From assembly GCF_020520425.1 (NCBI RefSeq), contig NC_079492.1, positions 146,599,861-146,663,860 of the forward strand: a stretch of DNA of 64,000 nt, in the 5' to 3' direction. Shown piece after piece: positions 11,751 to 21,706 of the stretch. Position 1 is the first letter of the stretch. Each line of letters begins with the position of its first letter. Below the pieces are notes generated by a model. That model saw only the letters and a list, made by a program, of their open reading frames with translations. It had not been told where the DNA came from and searched no databases. Position numbers and translations under genes: made by a program. The DNA is from Spinacia oleracea. Lineage: Eukaryota; Streptophyta; Magnoliopsida; Caryophyllales; Amaranthaceae.

Positions 11751-12240
11751 TAAATTAAAATTTTGTTGTATTGTAACAACTTTGCAATAAATCGAGGAAG
11801 TCCAAATACATGCCTGGCATGTATTTGCAAAAACATGCCAACCCCAAATAAAAAGGTAAATGTAAATGTTAAATATTTTTGGGGGGAAATGTATAACGGA
11901 ATTGTAAATTTGTAAAACGGGGTGCTGATTTGGCATTGCTGAGTTGGTATTGGTATTACAAAAATGGTATTGGTATTACAAAAATGGTACAAAACTTTTT
12001 TTAAATGAAATTCATTTTCCTTAAATGGTACTCGTTTTGTACTAAATTTTATAAAGTGGTATTAATATCACAAAAATGGTGCTAAATATTTTAAAATGGT
12101 ATTCATATTACAAAATTGGTACTAAATTAAAATTTTGTTGTATTGTAACAATTTCAAAATGGCTGGGAAATTACAAACAAGCCCATGGCATGTATTTCAT
12201 AATACATGCCTGGCTGCGATTTTGACGCCCTCCAATAAAT
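11751..12240. repeat. Unclassified repeat block downstream of the esterase
   Basis: A 29-base stretch, TAAATTAAAATTTTGTTGTA and onward, occurs at 11751-11779 and again at 12123-12151. Each copy is followed by a small dyad built on GGCATGTATTT / CATGCC (11812-11840 and 12183-12213). Between them are many short GGTATTNNTATTACAAAA-type units (11944-12115). It looks like a tandemly rearranged MITE, family unknown. Confidence 0.5.
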
Positions 12241-12556
12241 CAATAAAAGTGGTTTTTTTAAAAGAATTCTTTTTTTAAATAAAACACTTCTTTACAATGG
12301 ACCCACCTCCAACAATCACCTTATGAAAAAAGGGTTTCTATTAGGTAATTCCCCAAAAAGCATCCTTTTGTCATAAAAAAGTACGGAGTGATGAATGAAA
12401 CAAACATTTAGCTAGTAATCTAGTTGCACGGGGGGTTTCCCTATCTAGTGTACAGTAGAGATGGTTAGTGGGTCGGATCTGACACAGACCACCCTAAGAT
12501 AATGGTCAAAATGATTCAGACTCACTTATAACCATTGACTAAATCTACAAAAATCC

Positions 12557-14576
12557 TTTATCAAAGTTATCCCTAACACGTCTCCTGAGACCAACAACTT
12601 TTCAAGTCTACTTTACAAATGCAGCAAGTACCCCAGTTCCAACCACATTTGGGAGTTCCGATTGACATTGTGGGGAAAAAGTCTTTACATTTTAATTTTC
12701 TAATTGACAAGGTTGCTAATCTCCTGATTTCTTGAAATGTGATCAAGCTCTCCCAACCGCAGAAGCTGATTTTAATCAATTCAATTGTCATCTCTGTGAT
12801 ATCTCATATCCTCAATTGCTTGGAAATCCCTTTAGGTATTGCAAATAAGATAGATTCGATGATAGTTGCTTTCTTTTGGGATAAGGAGCAAGGGGAATGC
12901 ACTGTATTCGACGTGAAATTCTCCATTTACCAAAAGGGATGGGAGGGTTAGGTATTAGGAAAGTCTCTATGTTCAATTCTGCGTTGTTAATGAAACAGGC
13001 TTGGCGTCTTCATACTCATCCCCAACTTCTGCTTTCAAAAGTTTATCAAGCCAAGGGTTTCTCTTCGTTAATATCAGCTGCTCAAACTCGTATTACTGGT
13101 CGTGTTTCTTGGGGGTTTCGGGGTATAAGGAATTAAGGCTGGATTTTTTTTGTTGCAAGGTTGTGCTTGGAAAATTGGCTCGGGAAATAGAGTACTAGCA
13201 GGAGGAGATAAATGGGTTGAGGGTCGTGTACCTATTTTCTCTTCCACAGTAAGCCTCAGTAATGCGCGACGCTGGAAAGTTTGTGATTTTTTGCATAAAA
13301 GTCATGTTCAATCGAATGCTGCAATGGTGAGAGAAAATTTTCAATGGGATGATGCAAGGAATATCTTGTCTACAGAATTGCCAGTTAGTGGGAAGGAAGA
13401 TTATCTTTTCTGGCAAAAACATAAGTCAGGTAGGTACAATGTGAAGTCAGGTTATGCTTTCACGTGTGATTCGCATGAACAAAATCTATCTCGGGATACC
13501 CCTCAATCCGCAACGAATTTCTTTAGAATCTTGTGGGGGCTTTTAATCCCAGAAAAATGGAAACTTTTCCTTTGGAAGTGTTTGTTAGGTGGACTAGCAG
13601 TTTGCACTAATCACCGGGATCGTGGAATATGTACTGAGGTTATATGCGCACATTGTGGTTTACATGAGGAAGATGTGCAACATGTGTTTCGTTTGTGTCC
13701 GTTAGCGCAACATGTTTGGATGAGTGGATATTTAAGTATTCACTCTAATTATGATGAGAAACTTTCTTTTCAGGAATGGATTCTCTATTATATCAGGTTG
13801 TTTATCAGCTCAGATGGGAAGAATGGTCAAAGATTGTCCTACTTTATTTGCACTTTATGGGCTCTTTGGATTACTCGGAATAATAGAGTGTTCCGAAATC
13901 AGAGAGGAAGTATTGGCATTGTGATCACCCATATTCAGGATGGTCTGCAACAGCTGGGAACCCTTCTCAAATTTAGACAACGACAAGGTTTGCATTTCGG
14001 TCTTACTGAAGTAACCCTTGTTCATCCGCCAGGGTTTTGGAAGGTTGAAATAGGGAGACATGCAGATGATCATACCCCTTTTCATTTACAGGTGGATGCA
14101 GCTTGGAATAAAGCTAATCATCGTACTGGAACAAGATGGTATCTAGCATCAGCTACAGGGTATACAATAGCTCACACTGGATTTTGTGCCTGGGGCATGT
14201 CACATTCTGCGGCTCAAGCCGAAACTACATCGTGTCTAAATGGAATGCAATGGGCTATCTCTTGCTCGATTGACTCAGTCTTAATTTTAACAGACTCTTC
14301 TATTCTGGTCTCGTCTTTAGAAAAGCATCAAACACATGATATTCATCAGCAGTGGACGATTGACAGGATACGACAACTGGGTAAGTTTTTCTGTAGGTGT
14401 GTTATCTATAAGGTTAATCGAGAATAGGTGCAGGAGGCGCATGATTGTGCAAGGAATGCAGTTCAAGAGGGATTTTCTCGGGCTACTTTTGCTAGAGAGC
14501 CTGACTAGTTTGGTTTTGGTTTTGTTTTTTGTTTTTGTTTTTTCTTGTACTTTTCCTGAATATCAAAAAAAAAAAA
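12557..14576 (+). mobile_element. LINE, plant L1 clade, 5'-truncated and broken
   Basis: A 2.0-kb fragment covers the last part of reverse transcriptase (YLGVPIDIVG, then KLSQPQKLILINS and EIPLGI), the zinc-binding zf-RVT region (CAHCGLHEEDVQHVFRLC) and an RNase H-like RVT_3 domain with VDAAW, AQAE and TDSS as the acidic triad. It ends in an A-run at 14565-14576. Near-perfect target repeats ACAAAAATCC (12547-12556) and ACAAAATCC (14578-14586) bound it. The frame changes at least twice (near 12930 and 13140) and there is an in-frame stop at 14425, so it is dead. The longest open part is 13150-14427. Confidence 0.88.
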
Positions 14577-14586
14577 GACAAAATCC

Positions 14587-15290
14587 GTTGGTTTAGTTTT
14601 TCCAACACAACCCATTTCGACTCACCCAATTAACCCAACTCATGAAACGTAACCCACCCAATACAAGAGCCTAACACATGAACCCAACCCACTTGACCCA
14701 CCATCCTAATTTAAACTATGTTATATGTTTAAAATCAGCCCCGGTCTTGACATTTTGAGGGCCCTAGGCGAAAAAAGGGATCAGGGCCCCTTCCCAAATG
14801 ATATGTCTTTAACTGAAATAATATCATAATTTTTTTTGTTAAATCCATTACATTCTTGAATTCAAATCAACAAAAAGTTAGTATATCTCCTTTGCAGGAT
14901 CCTAGGATTTCAAAATTATGCTCTAGTCGATCTCTTGAAATATTTCAATAAAATAAATACTTACTTAATTACAAGATAATTAATACGCATAAAGAGATTC
15001 TTCTTTTGTTGTAAAATAAAGGTTTATTTTGAGCATATATAAAAGTATCAGTTAATTTTGTATTCATTAAAATTTGATATCTATTTTAAAACTTATAGAC
15101 CCATAGTCCATCAAATAAGCATTTTTTTTCGCCCACATATAGTTGCATCAATTAGAACTGAGTACTAAAAGCCAAATACTATGTACATAAACTTAATATA
15201 AAACTTAATTATCTTGTAAAGGATTAAAAGACAGAGCTAATACAAATAAAGGTTTAAATAATTGACACACTATGGCCCTGTTCTTCTGAA
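14587..15290. other. Noncoding interval
   Basis: AT-rich, with ACCCAACCC-like words at 14600-14710 that resemble the GTGGGTCGG sequence before the LINE at 12465-12480; the LINE may have landed inside an older repeat. No gene seen. Confidence 0.35.
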
Positions 15291-15295
15291 CTTTA

Positions 15296-15540
15296 TTTGG
15301 CTGAACTGAACTGAACTGAACTAAACTGAATGGAGTTAAACTGAATTGAACTGAACTGAAATAAATAATAAATAATAAATAATAAATAATAAATAATAAA
15401 TAATAAATAATAAATAATAAATAATAAATAATAAATAATAAATAATAAATAATAAATAATAAATAATAAATAATAAATAATAAATAATAAATAATAAATA
15501 ATAAATAATAAATAATAAAATAATAAAATAATAAATAATT
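15296..15540. repeat. CTGAA pentamer tract and long (AATAAAT)n microsatellite
   Basis: A CTGAACTGAA tract (15300-15360) runs directly into more than twenty 7-base AATAAAT units (15361 to about 15525), ending in imperfect AATAAAA units. The long open frame on the minus strand here is a by-product of the repeat. A similar CTGAACTGAA tract with the same leading word TTCTTCTGAA lies at 28929-29020. Confidence 0.85.
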
Positions 15541-15606
15541 TAAACATAAGTCAGGATATTGCGGCTATGGGGTTGTATCTATTGCTAGATCTTTTTAGGT
15601 TGAGTT

Positions 15607-15830
15607 AGTTAGACAGTCCGACAGGTTTCTTGGCAGCTAAGCATCATTACTAACACAAAGAAATATAGGAATTAGGAAAGCATGATTGATTACTTGATTA
15701 GCAAGGCGGCGAAGACGTACAGTTCGTTATAATGCAAATCCTATCATTACATTGGTTTCGTAATAATTACCACTATATAAGAAGCCTTTTCTATTCTCTA
15801 AACTTCAAATCATACCAACACACATCCTTC
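15607..15830 (+). promoter_or_regulatory. Core promoter of the F-box gene, shared with the SSL gene
   Basis: A TATA box (TATATAA, 15774-15780) lies 154 bases before the F-box start codon. The blocks 15607-15642 and 15675 to about 15830 match 20701-20747 and 21467 to about 21610 upstream of the strictosidine synthase-like gene, including AGTTAGAC, TTTCTTGGCA, GGAAAG, ATGATTG, AAGGCGGC and AAATCCTAT. Confidence 0.6.
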
Positions 15831-15933
15831 AATTGTGTAGGTATTTTCATAAGTCAGGAAATTTAAACAAAACCTAAAAAGACCTAGCAATTGACAGAAC
15901 CCCATAGCCGTAACTTCAAACCTCTCCAATCCA

Positions 15934-17394
15934 ATGACTGAAATACCGTCGACAAAAGAAGGAGAAGATAGACTAAGCTCTCTCCCTGATGCCCTCCTCA
16001 TCGAAATCATCTCTCTCCTTCCCTCCAATGCCGCCATAGCCACCGCCCTTTTATCGCCTCAATGGCGGGGTTTATGGGCCCATATTACTTCCGTCGACAT
16101 CGATACTAGACAATTCCTCCACCGCCTCGATGCTTGCTCCGCCATCAACCAAGTCATCGAGAAATTCATTTCACCGTTGATTCGAACTTTCAGTCTCCGA
16201 GTTTACGACCAGAATGTTAAACATATATTTTTTTCTGGCGTTATGGATTCATGGTTTTGTCGAATTTGTGACCGAAACGTCGAAGAAATCAGTCTCAAAA
16301 TCCTAGATTCTAAATCCGATTACAAATTTTCATCCCCTTGGAGTGTTTTCCCAACCCCTTGGTGTGTTTTCCAAACCCCTTCGTTGGTAGTGCTTGAACT
16401 GGATTCCGACATACCTCGCCGTTGTTATGGAATCAGTGATGATATAATTACATCCAAAGTTATAATTACTCTCCCGAATTTGAAGAAGTTGAGTATTCGT
16501 GTTTCGCATGATGAATGTCAAGGTTGGGGAAAACTAATCGAGTCTTGCCCATCCCTCGAAGTTTTATCAATGGTAGTTGTTTTAACCAAGGGAATATATG
16601 TAGTCGATGAACCAGCAATTAACTTATCAATCACCAGTAGAAATTTGGTGCGGTTGAATTTAAGTGTACTTGTGTATGAAATGGCAAGTGTTGTTGTCGA
16701 TACCCCTAGATTGGAATATTTAAGGTCTGAAGTTTTAATTCTTTCCAAGTTTGTATTTGTAAATAAACCGAATTCCATACGTGAAGCATTTATAAGTTTT
16801 GATGATGGTTATGGAAACAACTGGTTCATGGAACTTCTTCAATCGATTTCTAATGTTAGTTCCCTCACACTTTGTATTAGAGATGATTATGTTATGATTA
16901 CGGCCGCCGTGTTGTTGGCAAATCTGACCTATCTTCGACTGGAAATGTCTTATTTCCTTATGTATATGGTGTTATTGAGGTTGCTCAATTCATGCCCGAG
17001 TATGGAGGTTCTTGTATTGAGGGTTTCCAACAATTTTTACCCCAATCATCTCATCCCCATAAATGGTTATGATTTTGTTCCTTTGTGTCTGATGACTCGT
17101 ATCAAGATGATTGAGATCGAGGCGTTTTCGCTTTATTATTACGATAACTGGAGTTTCTTGTTAAGGTATTTTCTGATTAGTGCCCAAGTTTTGGAGCGCT
17201 TGATCTTTACCCAATTCTACTCGAATAATTCGGGTTTCCAAAAATCGGAGTTTTGGAAAGAACTATCCGCATACAAAAGAAGTTCGCCGATGTGTGAAAT
17301 TGAATTTTCAAGCTTATTTGGGAAGATGCCTAGCAAAATGAGGTCGTTTTTTCAGATGTCAGATATATGTGGGGGCAACACACATATCAGCTAA
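15934..17394 (+). CDS. F-box/LRR protein with FBD-like tail
   Basis: Intronless frame of 486 residues. An F-box occupies about 11-50 (DRLSSLPDALLIEIISLLPS, then WRGLW). Leucine-rich repeats follow from about 130 to 400, with units such as LPNLKKLSIRV, CPSLEVLSMVV and CPSMEVLVLRV. The end (SSPMCEIEF) resembles the FBD segment of plant F-box proteins. Such proteins are substrate adaptors of SCF E3 ubiquitin ligases, binding SKP1/ASK through the F-box and the target through the LRRs; the target is unknown. The ATG at 15934 is the first in a frame open from there and gives a normal F-box position. The last dozen residues and the stop lie in an inverted-repeat element (17355-17552), so the natural tail may have been replaced. 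The family is large and fast-evolving in plants; no closer name is justified. Confidence 0.88.
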   Translation: MTEIPSTKEGEDRLSSLPDALLIEIISLLPSNAAIATALLSPQWRGLWAHITSVDIDTRQFLHRLDACSAINQVIEKFISPLIRTFSLRVYDQNVKHIFFSGVMDSWFCRICDRNVEEISLKILDSKSDYKFSSPWSVFPTPWCVFQTPSLVVLELDSDIPRRCYGISDDIITSKVIITLPNLKKLSIRVSHDECQGWGKLIESCPSLEVLSMVVVLTKGIYVVDEPAINLSITSRNLVRLNLSVLVYEMASVVVDTPRLEYLRSEVLILSKFVFVNKPNSIREAFISFDDGYGNNWFMELLQSISNVSSLTLCIRDDYVMITAAVLLANLTYLRLEMSYFLMYMVLLRLLNSCPSMEVLVLRVSNNFYPNHLIPINGYDFVPLCLMTRIKMIEIEAFSLYYYDNWSFLLRYFLISAQVLERLIFTQFYSNNSGFQKSEFWKELSAYKRSSPMCEIEFSSLFGKMPSKMRSFFQMSDICGGNTHIS

Positions 17395-17552
17395 AAGACA
17401 AACAACTAAAAGATAAAAAAGGAAGTACCATTCACGTAAAAAAAAAGTACTATTTTTGTTTAAAAAAGTACCATTCAATTTCTTTTTTGTCCTTTTTCCT
17501 ATTTTGTTTTTTTGCAGTGATATGCATTTGTAAGCACATATCTGATATCCGA
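17355..17552. mobile_element. Inverted-repeat (MITE-like) element over the F-box stop codon
   Basis: Left arm begins GATGTCAGATATATGTG, right arm is the complement of GATATCAGATATGTGC. The arms continue imperfectly to a centre near GTACTATTTTTG, with GTACCATTCA-type words in both. It spans the end of the F-box frame. No clear target duplication was found. Confidence 0.45.
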
Positions 17553-18812
17553 AAAATACTTCCTCTTAGCAACACCTTGATCCTTCACGCGGATTGTGAT
17601 GTATCATACACCAGACCTTCAATCATATCCCTAGTATACTTATTAGCACTAATGTTTACTTATTAGTTAGTTAAACTTGAGTTAATCCTGGATCAAAAAC
17701 CTAGTATTCAATCCTTTTTGTTTATCCATCGGTTTGATCAATGCATATTATTGTTTGAGATGACGAGATGTATTTCATTCTATGAATCATTACTCTTTTT
17801 ATCTGGTCTGGTCTAATTGTTTATGTGAGTGTTTTTTATTTTTATTTTTATTTTGGTTTGGTCTGATCTCATCTAATACACAATGAAAATAAGATGAAGA
17901 GAACAAGTCTCATCCTTTGCTCAAAAGTTGGTACAATCAGATGAACTGCATGATGCTCAATCACTATAATTACCTAAATACTTACATTAATTTAACCTAA
18001 ATAAAGTACTATTGATTAATAACCTAAATACATACATTAATTAATAACCTAGAATTTATGGAGAGAAGTTAATGCGTTAACCATGATTAACTCGATCTAA
18101 TTAATTTATTTTGGTCAAAATTAGTGAAATAATGTTACAAATGAGAAATTATTACTAATATTATTTCAGAAAGAATTTGCAAAAGTATAATGTTACCAAA
18201 GAGAATTTCCCGTTATTTAACAAATCTTTTTTTATGTGGTCAATTGTGAATTGTGTTTGATGGTTCTTATATTTATTTATCAATTGATGAATACAAAGCT
18301 ACTTCTCGAACTTATTGGATAAACCCCGACTTACTGTGGCCTGGCGTTGGACAGGAAGACGACTAGACAGCCGACAGCTAACAGCTAGCTTATCACTTCA
18401 TTCTTGAGTGTCATGATTTTATTGTGAATTTGTCTTGGCTTAGACTTTAGAGTGGTTGTTTTGTGCAACTTTTGTTAGTGGAATGTTTATTAAATACACT
18501 TGTGATGTTGCTTAGTAGTAATACTCTATCCGTCCCAAAATTTAGTGCCTGTTTTTTTAAAACGGTGACCCTAAATGATGTGTCTATTTCTATTTTAAAT
18601 CATTAATTTTTACCCATAATACCTTCATGCACAAATTGTAATTCCAATATTGTCTTAAAACAATCAGAATTTTTACTTTAAAAATTGTACTTTCTAACTT
18701 TTGTTGAACCCATGTGTTTGATTTTTGTCTTTTTGAGGCCCATTTATTATGTACACACCTTTAATCTCTAACATGTACTTTACCTCGAAAGTACAAATAA
18801 TTATTGTTTTAT
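17553..18812. other. Noncoding interval with a partial MITE
   Basis: AT-rich sequence. A single MITE end (TATCCGTCCCAAAATTTAGT) lies at 18527-18546 without a visible partner. No gene seen. Confidence 0.35.
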
Positions 18813-18849
18813 TATCTATGTTATCATTTTCCTTAATTCCCGTGTTTTT

Positions 18850-19085
18850 AGGCACGGCATGACTCGACCCGACACGATAAAGTACGCTAAATTTAGTAAA
18901 ATTAGCCTTAGGCACGACGGGTCAGGCCGGCACGACACGGAAGCCCGTGGGCTTGGGCCCTTTTTAACTTTTCGGCCCGGTACGGCATGGCACGAAACAA
19001 CGTGGGCCTGTCGTGGGCCCGACCAGATTAGGCCCATGGCTCGTGGGCTCAACCCGAAGCCCGACCCGACCCATGGTCATCTTTA
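18850..19085. repeat. GC-rich repeat with GGCCCGTGGGC-type words
   Basis: A sharply GC-rich block in AT-rich surroundings, made of short variants of GGCACGACG, GCCCGTGGGC, TCGTGGGCCC and CCCGACCCGACCC. Open frames on both strands here are by-products of composition. It resembles dispersed plant repeats but no class can be assigned. Confidence 0.45.
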
Positions 19086-19171
19086 GCAAAGAGAAGTGAT
19101 AAATCGTTGGGGCCAGCCGGTTTCTTTGCCTATATCTACATTAAAATAATCTAATATGTATTTTATCCTAT

Positions 19172-19414
19172 ACTTCCTCCGTCTTTTAATACTCGCAACG
19201 TTTGTTAGTTTCACGCATGCCAATGCACAACTTTGATCATTTATATCTTAAATTCTCCTTATGCAAAAATTATAAAAAGTTGATATTTTGAAAATACACA
19301 TTGAGACGAATCTAACAAGATCTCACATGACTATGTTTTATCTTATATAAAAAACACTACGAATAGTCAAAGTAGATTATATGAATAGTGGCAAAAATTC
19401 AAACGTTGCGAGTA
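19172..19414. mobile_element. MITE, family D
   Basis: Left end CCTCCGTCTTTTAATACTCG followed by CAACGTTTG; right end CAAACGTTGCGAGTATAAT. The flanks (19136-19171 and 19488-19530) share CTACATTAAAATAATCTAAT, and 19416-19560 is a run of TCTAATATAATCTAA-like units. Confidence 0.65.
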
Positions 19415-19773
19415 TAATCTAATATAATCTAATTATATATTTTATCCTATGTAATCTAATATAATCTAAGTATATATTTTATCCAATATCTACATTAAAA
19501 TAATCTAATACTTCGCATATATTTTATTTTATCCTATCATATCCTATCCTATAATTAGAAAGCCATTAGCTATGTGAGGCCTATAAAACCCAAATGAAAC
19601 AATTCTACACACTCCTGCTAAAAATATTCAAACACAATCTTAATCCCTCCAAAACTGTTTTAAACAACATTAATCACCTACAGACAAATAACCGTCCACC
19701 CACCATAAATAAATAAAAAAAGGATGATAAATAATTACAAACAAATATGCGCACTACAAGACAATAAAAGAAG

Positions 19774-20656
19774 TGGAGCGCTAAAAACCGGCCCACATTA
19801 CTCAAAACATCCATACTATTTTTCCTTATTTTCCATTAGTACCCTTACTTAATCTTACTTTTCAATTCTCTCCCACCACCGCCAGCCACCACCTCCGGCC
19901 ACCATCGCCCGCCACTACCTCCAGCTATCACCACGTCGTCGGCGACAAAATGGCCACTCTTCACAAGAGTTTTTTTTTATTGTTTTGTCCGAATTTTTTT
20001 TTAGAAATTTATACATTTTTAGCTTGTACTATGGTACAGACTTATGAATTTTAAGCTTGTACCATGATACAGACTTATGAGTTTTTAGCTTCGACCATGG
20101 TATTGACTATGCAATTTAAGCTTGTACCATGGAAGGAGCTTAAAATTCATAAGCCCATACCATGGAAGGAGCTAAAAATGCATAAGTCTCTATTTTTTTT
20201 CCGATTACATAAAATCAAATGCAACAACAAATCAAAACCTTAAATAATATAAACTTATGAATAATTAAGCTTGTACCATGGTACAGACTTGTGAATTTTC
20301 AACTCCTTCCATGGTACAAGTTTAAACTGCATAAGTCAATACCATGGTCGAACCTAAAAACTCATAAGTCTATACCGTGGTACAAGCTTAAAATTCATAA
20401 GCATATACCATGGTACAAGCTAAAAATGCATAAGTTTCTTTAAAAAATTCCGGACAAAAAAAAAAAAAAAACAGAACTCTTATGAAGACTCGGCCATTTT
20501 ATCGCCGACGACGTGATGGTGGCGTTGGTGGCCGGATGTGGTGGTTAGATTTGGGGTGGGAAGGTAATAGGATAAACGAGGGAGTAAATAAAGGAGGGTA
20601 CATGGGTAAATGAATTAGTCGTTTTTGAGTAATATGGGCGGTAAATAGTAAGCCCC
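19774..20656. mobile_element. Foldback/MULE-type element with arms of about 370 bp
   Basis: The arms begin near GGCCCACATTACTCAAAA (left, 19790) and the complement of CCGCCCATATTACTCAAAA (right, near 20640) and stay alignable through a GC-rich CACCACC segment, CGTCGTCGGCGACAAAATGG, and runs of 40-base units built on GCTTGTACCATGGTACAGAC. Nine-base flanks TAAAAGAAG (19765-19773) and TAAAAGAAA (20657-20665) fit a Mutator-type target duplication. No transposase is encoded. Confidence 0.75.
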
Positions 20657-20700
20657 TAAAAGAAACAGAAAGAAGGAGGAGAGAGGGTCGTTGAATTTCA

Positions 20701-20747
20701 AGTTAGACGGTCCGCCCATATAAGCTAGTTTTCTTGGCAACTAAGCA
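20701..20747 (+). promoter_or_regulatory. Distal block of the shared promoter (SSL gene)
   Basis: AGTTAGACGGTCCG and TTTCTTGGCAACTAAGCA match 15607-15643 upstream of the F-box gene. A MITE at 20751-21076 and another at 21118-21352 now separate it from the proximal block at 21467-21610. Confidence 0.5.
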
Positions 20748-20750
20748 ATT

Positions 20751-21076
20751 CCCTCCGTATTTATTTAAGAGATACATTTGTTTTTTTCGGCCGTATTTAT
20801 TTAAGAGATACACTTCCCATTTTTAGTAACTTATCAATCCAACCATCTAATTAAATAATCTATCTATCTTATATCTCACCACCATGGCACCATATTAAAC
20901 AAATAATTTCAGAACAACACCCTACTCCCCACTCCCTAAAACAACACGGTCCCTACTTGTTTTACCTATTAAAATATCTACACAACCTCACTTGTTTTAT
21001 TACTTTATTTCATTAAATTCTTATTCTTAATACCCGTGCTCGTATAAGTGTATCATTTAAATAAATACGAAGGGAG
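20751..21076. mobile_element. MITE, family C (Stowaway-like)
   Basis: Inverted ends CCCTCCGTATTTATTTAAGA and the complement of TTAAATAAATACGAAGGGAG. Its AGAGATACA sub-terminal word is shared with the element at 32991-33263. It splits the promoter block shared with the F-box gene. Confidence 0.7.
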
Positions 21077-21117
21077 TACTAAATAGGACATATTTTACCC
21101 AATAAGATAAGGGGAGC

Positions 21118-21352
21118 GGAATTTCGGCATGATGTGATGTACATCACATGGCATTTTGTGTACCATTCATTAAAAAGAAAGTACCATTTCGTGAAACGGA
21201 GTACCATTTCGTGAAACGGAGTACCATTACGATAAAAACATATATTATTGCGATTAAAACATGTACCATTACGATTAAAACATGTACCATCGAAATTCAA
21301 TTTATTTACAGAAATACCCCTGTGATGTGCATCACAGCATGCCGAAATAGGT
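21118..21352. mobile_element. MITE with about 30-bp inverted ends and internal tandem units
   Basis: Ends are GGAATTTCGGCATGATGTGA and the complement of CACAGCATGCCGAAATAGG, each continuing into TGTGATGNACATCACA, which is itself a palindrome. The core holds two 20-base units (GTACCATTTCGTGAAACGGA) and three 22-base units on TACCATTACGATTAAAACAT. Confidence 0.7.
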
Positions 21353-21466
21353 TCCTCATAGGAGTAGAACTCTAACTTGAAACAAAATCGTTAAAAACTA
21401 CTCCGTACTCCGTACTAAATAAAAAGTTTCCTTTTTCTTTACACAACGAACTACTCCGAGGTAATA

Positions 21467-21610
21467 GGAAAGTATGATTGGATTAGGATTTAGTAAGGCG
21501 GCACATAAAAGTTAAATCCTATTACTACATGATTTAGTATTACCACGAAGCTAGCTACTCGTATAAATTGATGGCAGCCTTCTTTCAACTCCAAATCACA
21601 TCCCATCACT
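21467..21610 (+). promoter_or_regulatory. Proximal promoter of the SSL gene
   Basis: TATAAAT at 21562-21568 lies about 145 bases before the start codon. The block aligns with 15675-15830 (GGAAAG, ATGATTG, AAGGCGGC, AAATCCTAT, then ACTCCAAATCA near the transcript start). Confidence 0.55.
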
Positions 21611-21706
21611 TCTTCTCTTTCCTTTCATCGAAGAAATTAAAACCTCCCATTAGTCCCATATCTCCTACAAATCTCATTAATTAGCTTTCCCTAAAACCCA
21701 GTAACA

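Noticed and set aside
15293-15547. 84-codon frame of repeated Tyr/Leu/Ile residues
   Set aside because: It is the translation of the AATAAAT microsatellite and CTGAA tract, with no other evidence.
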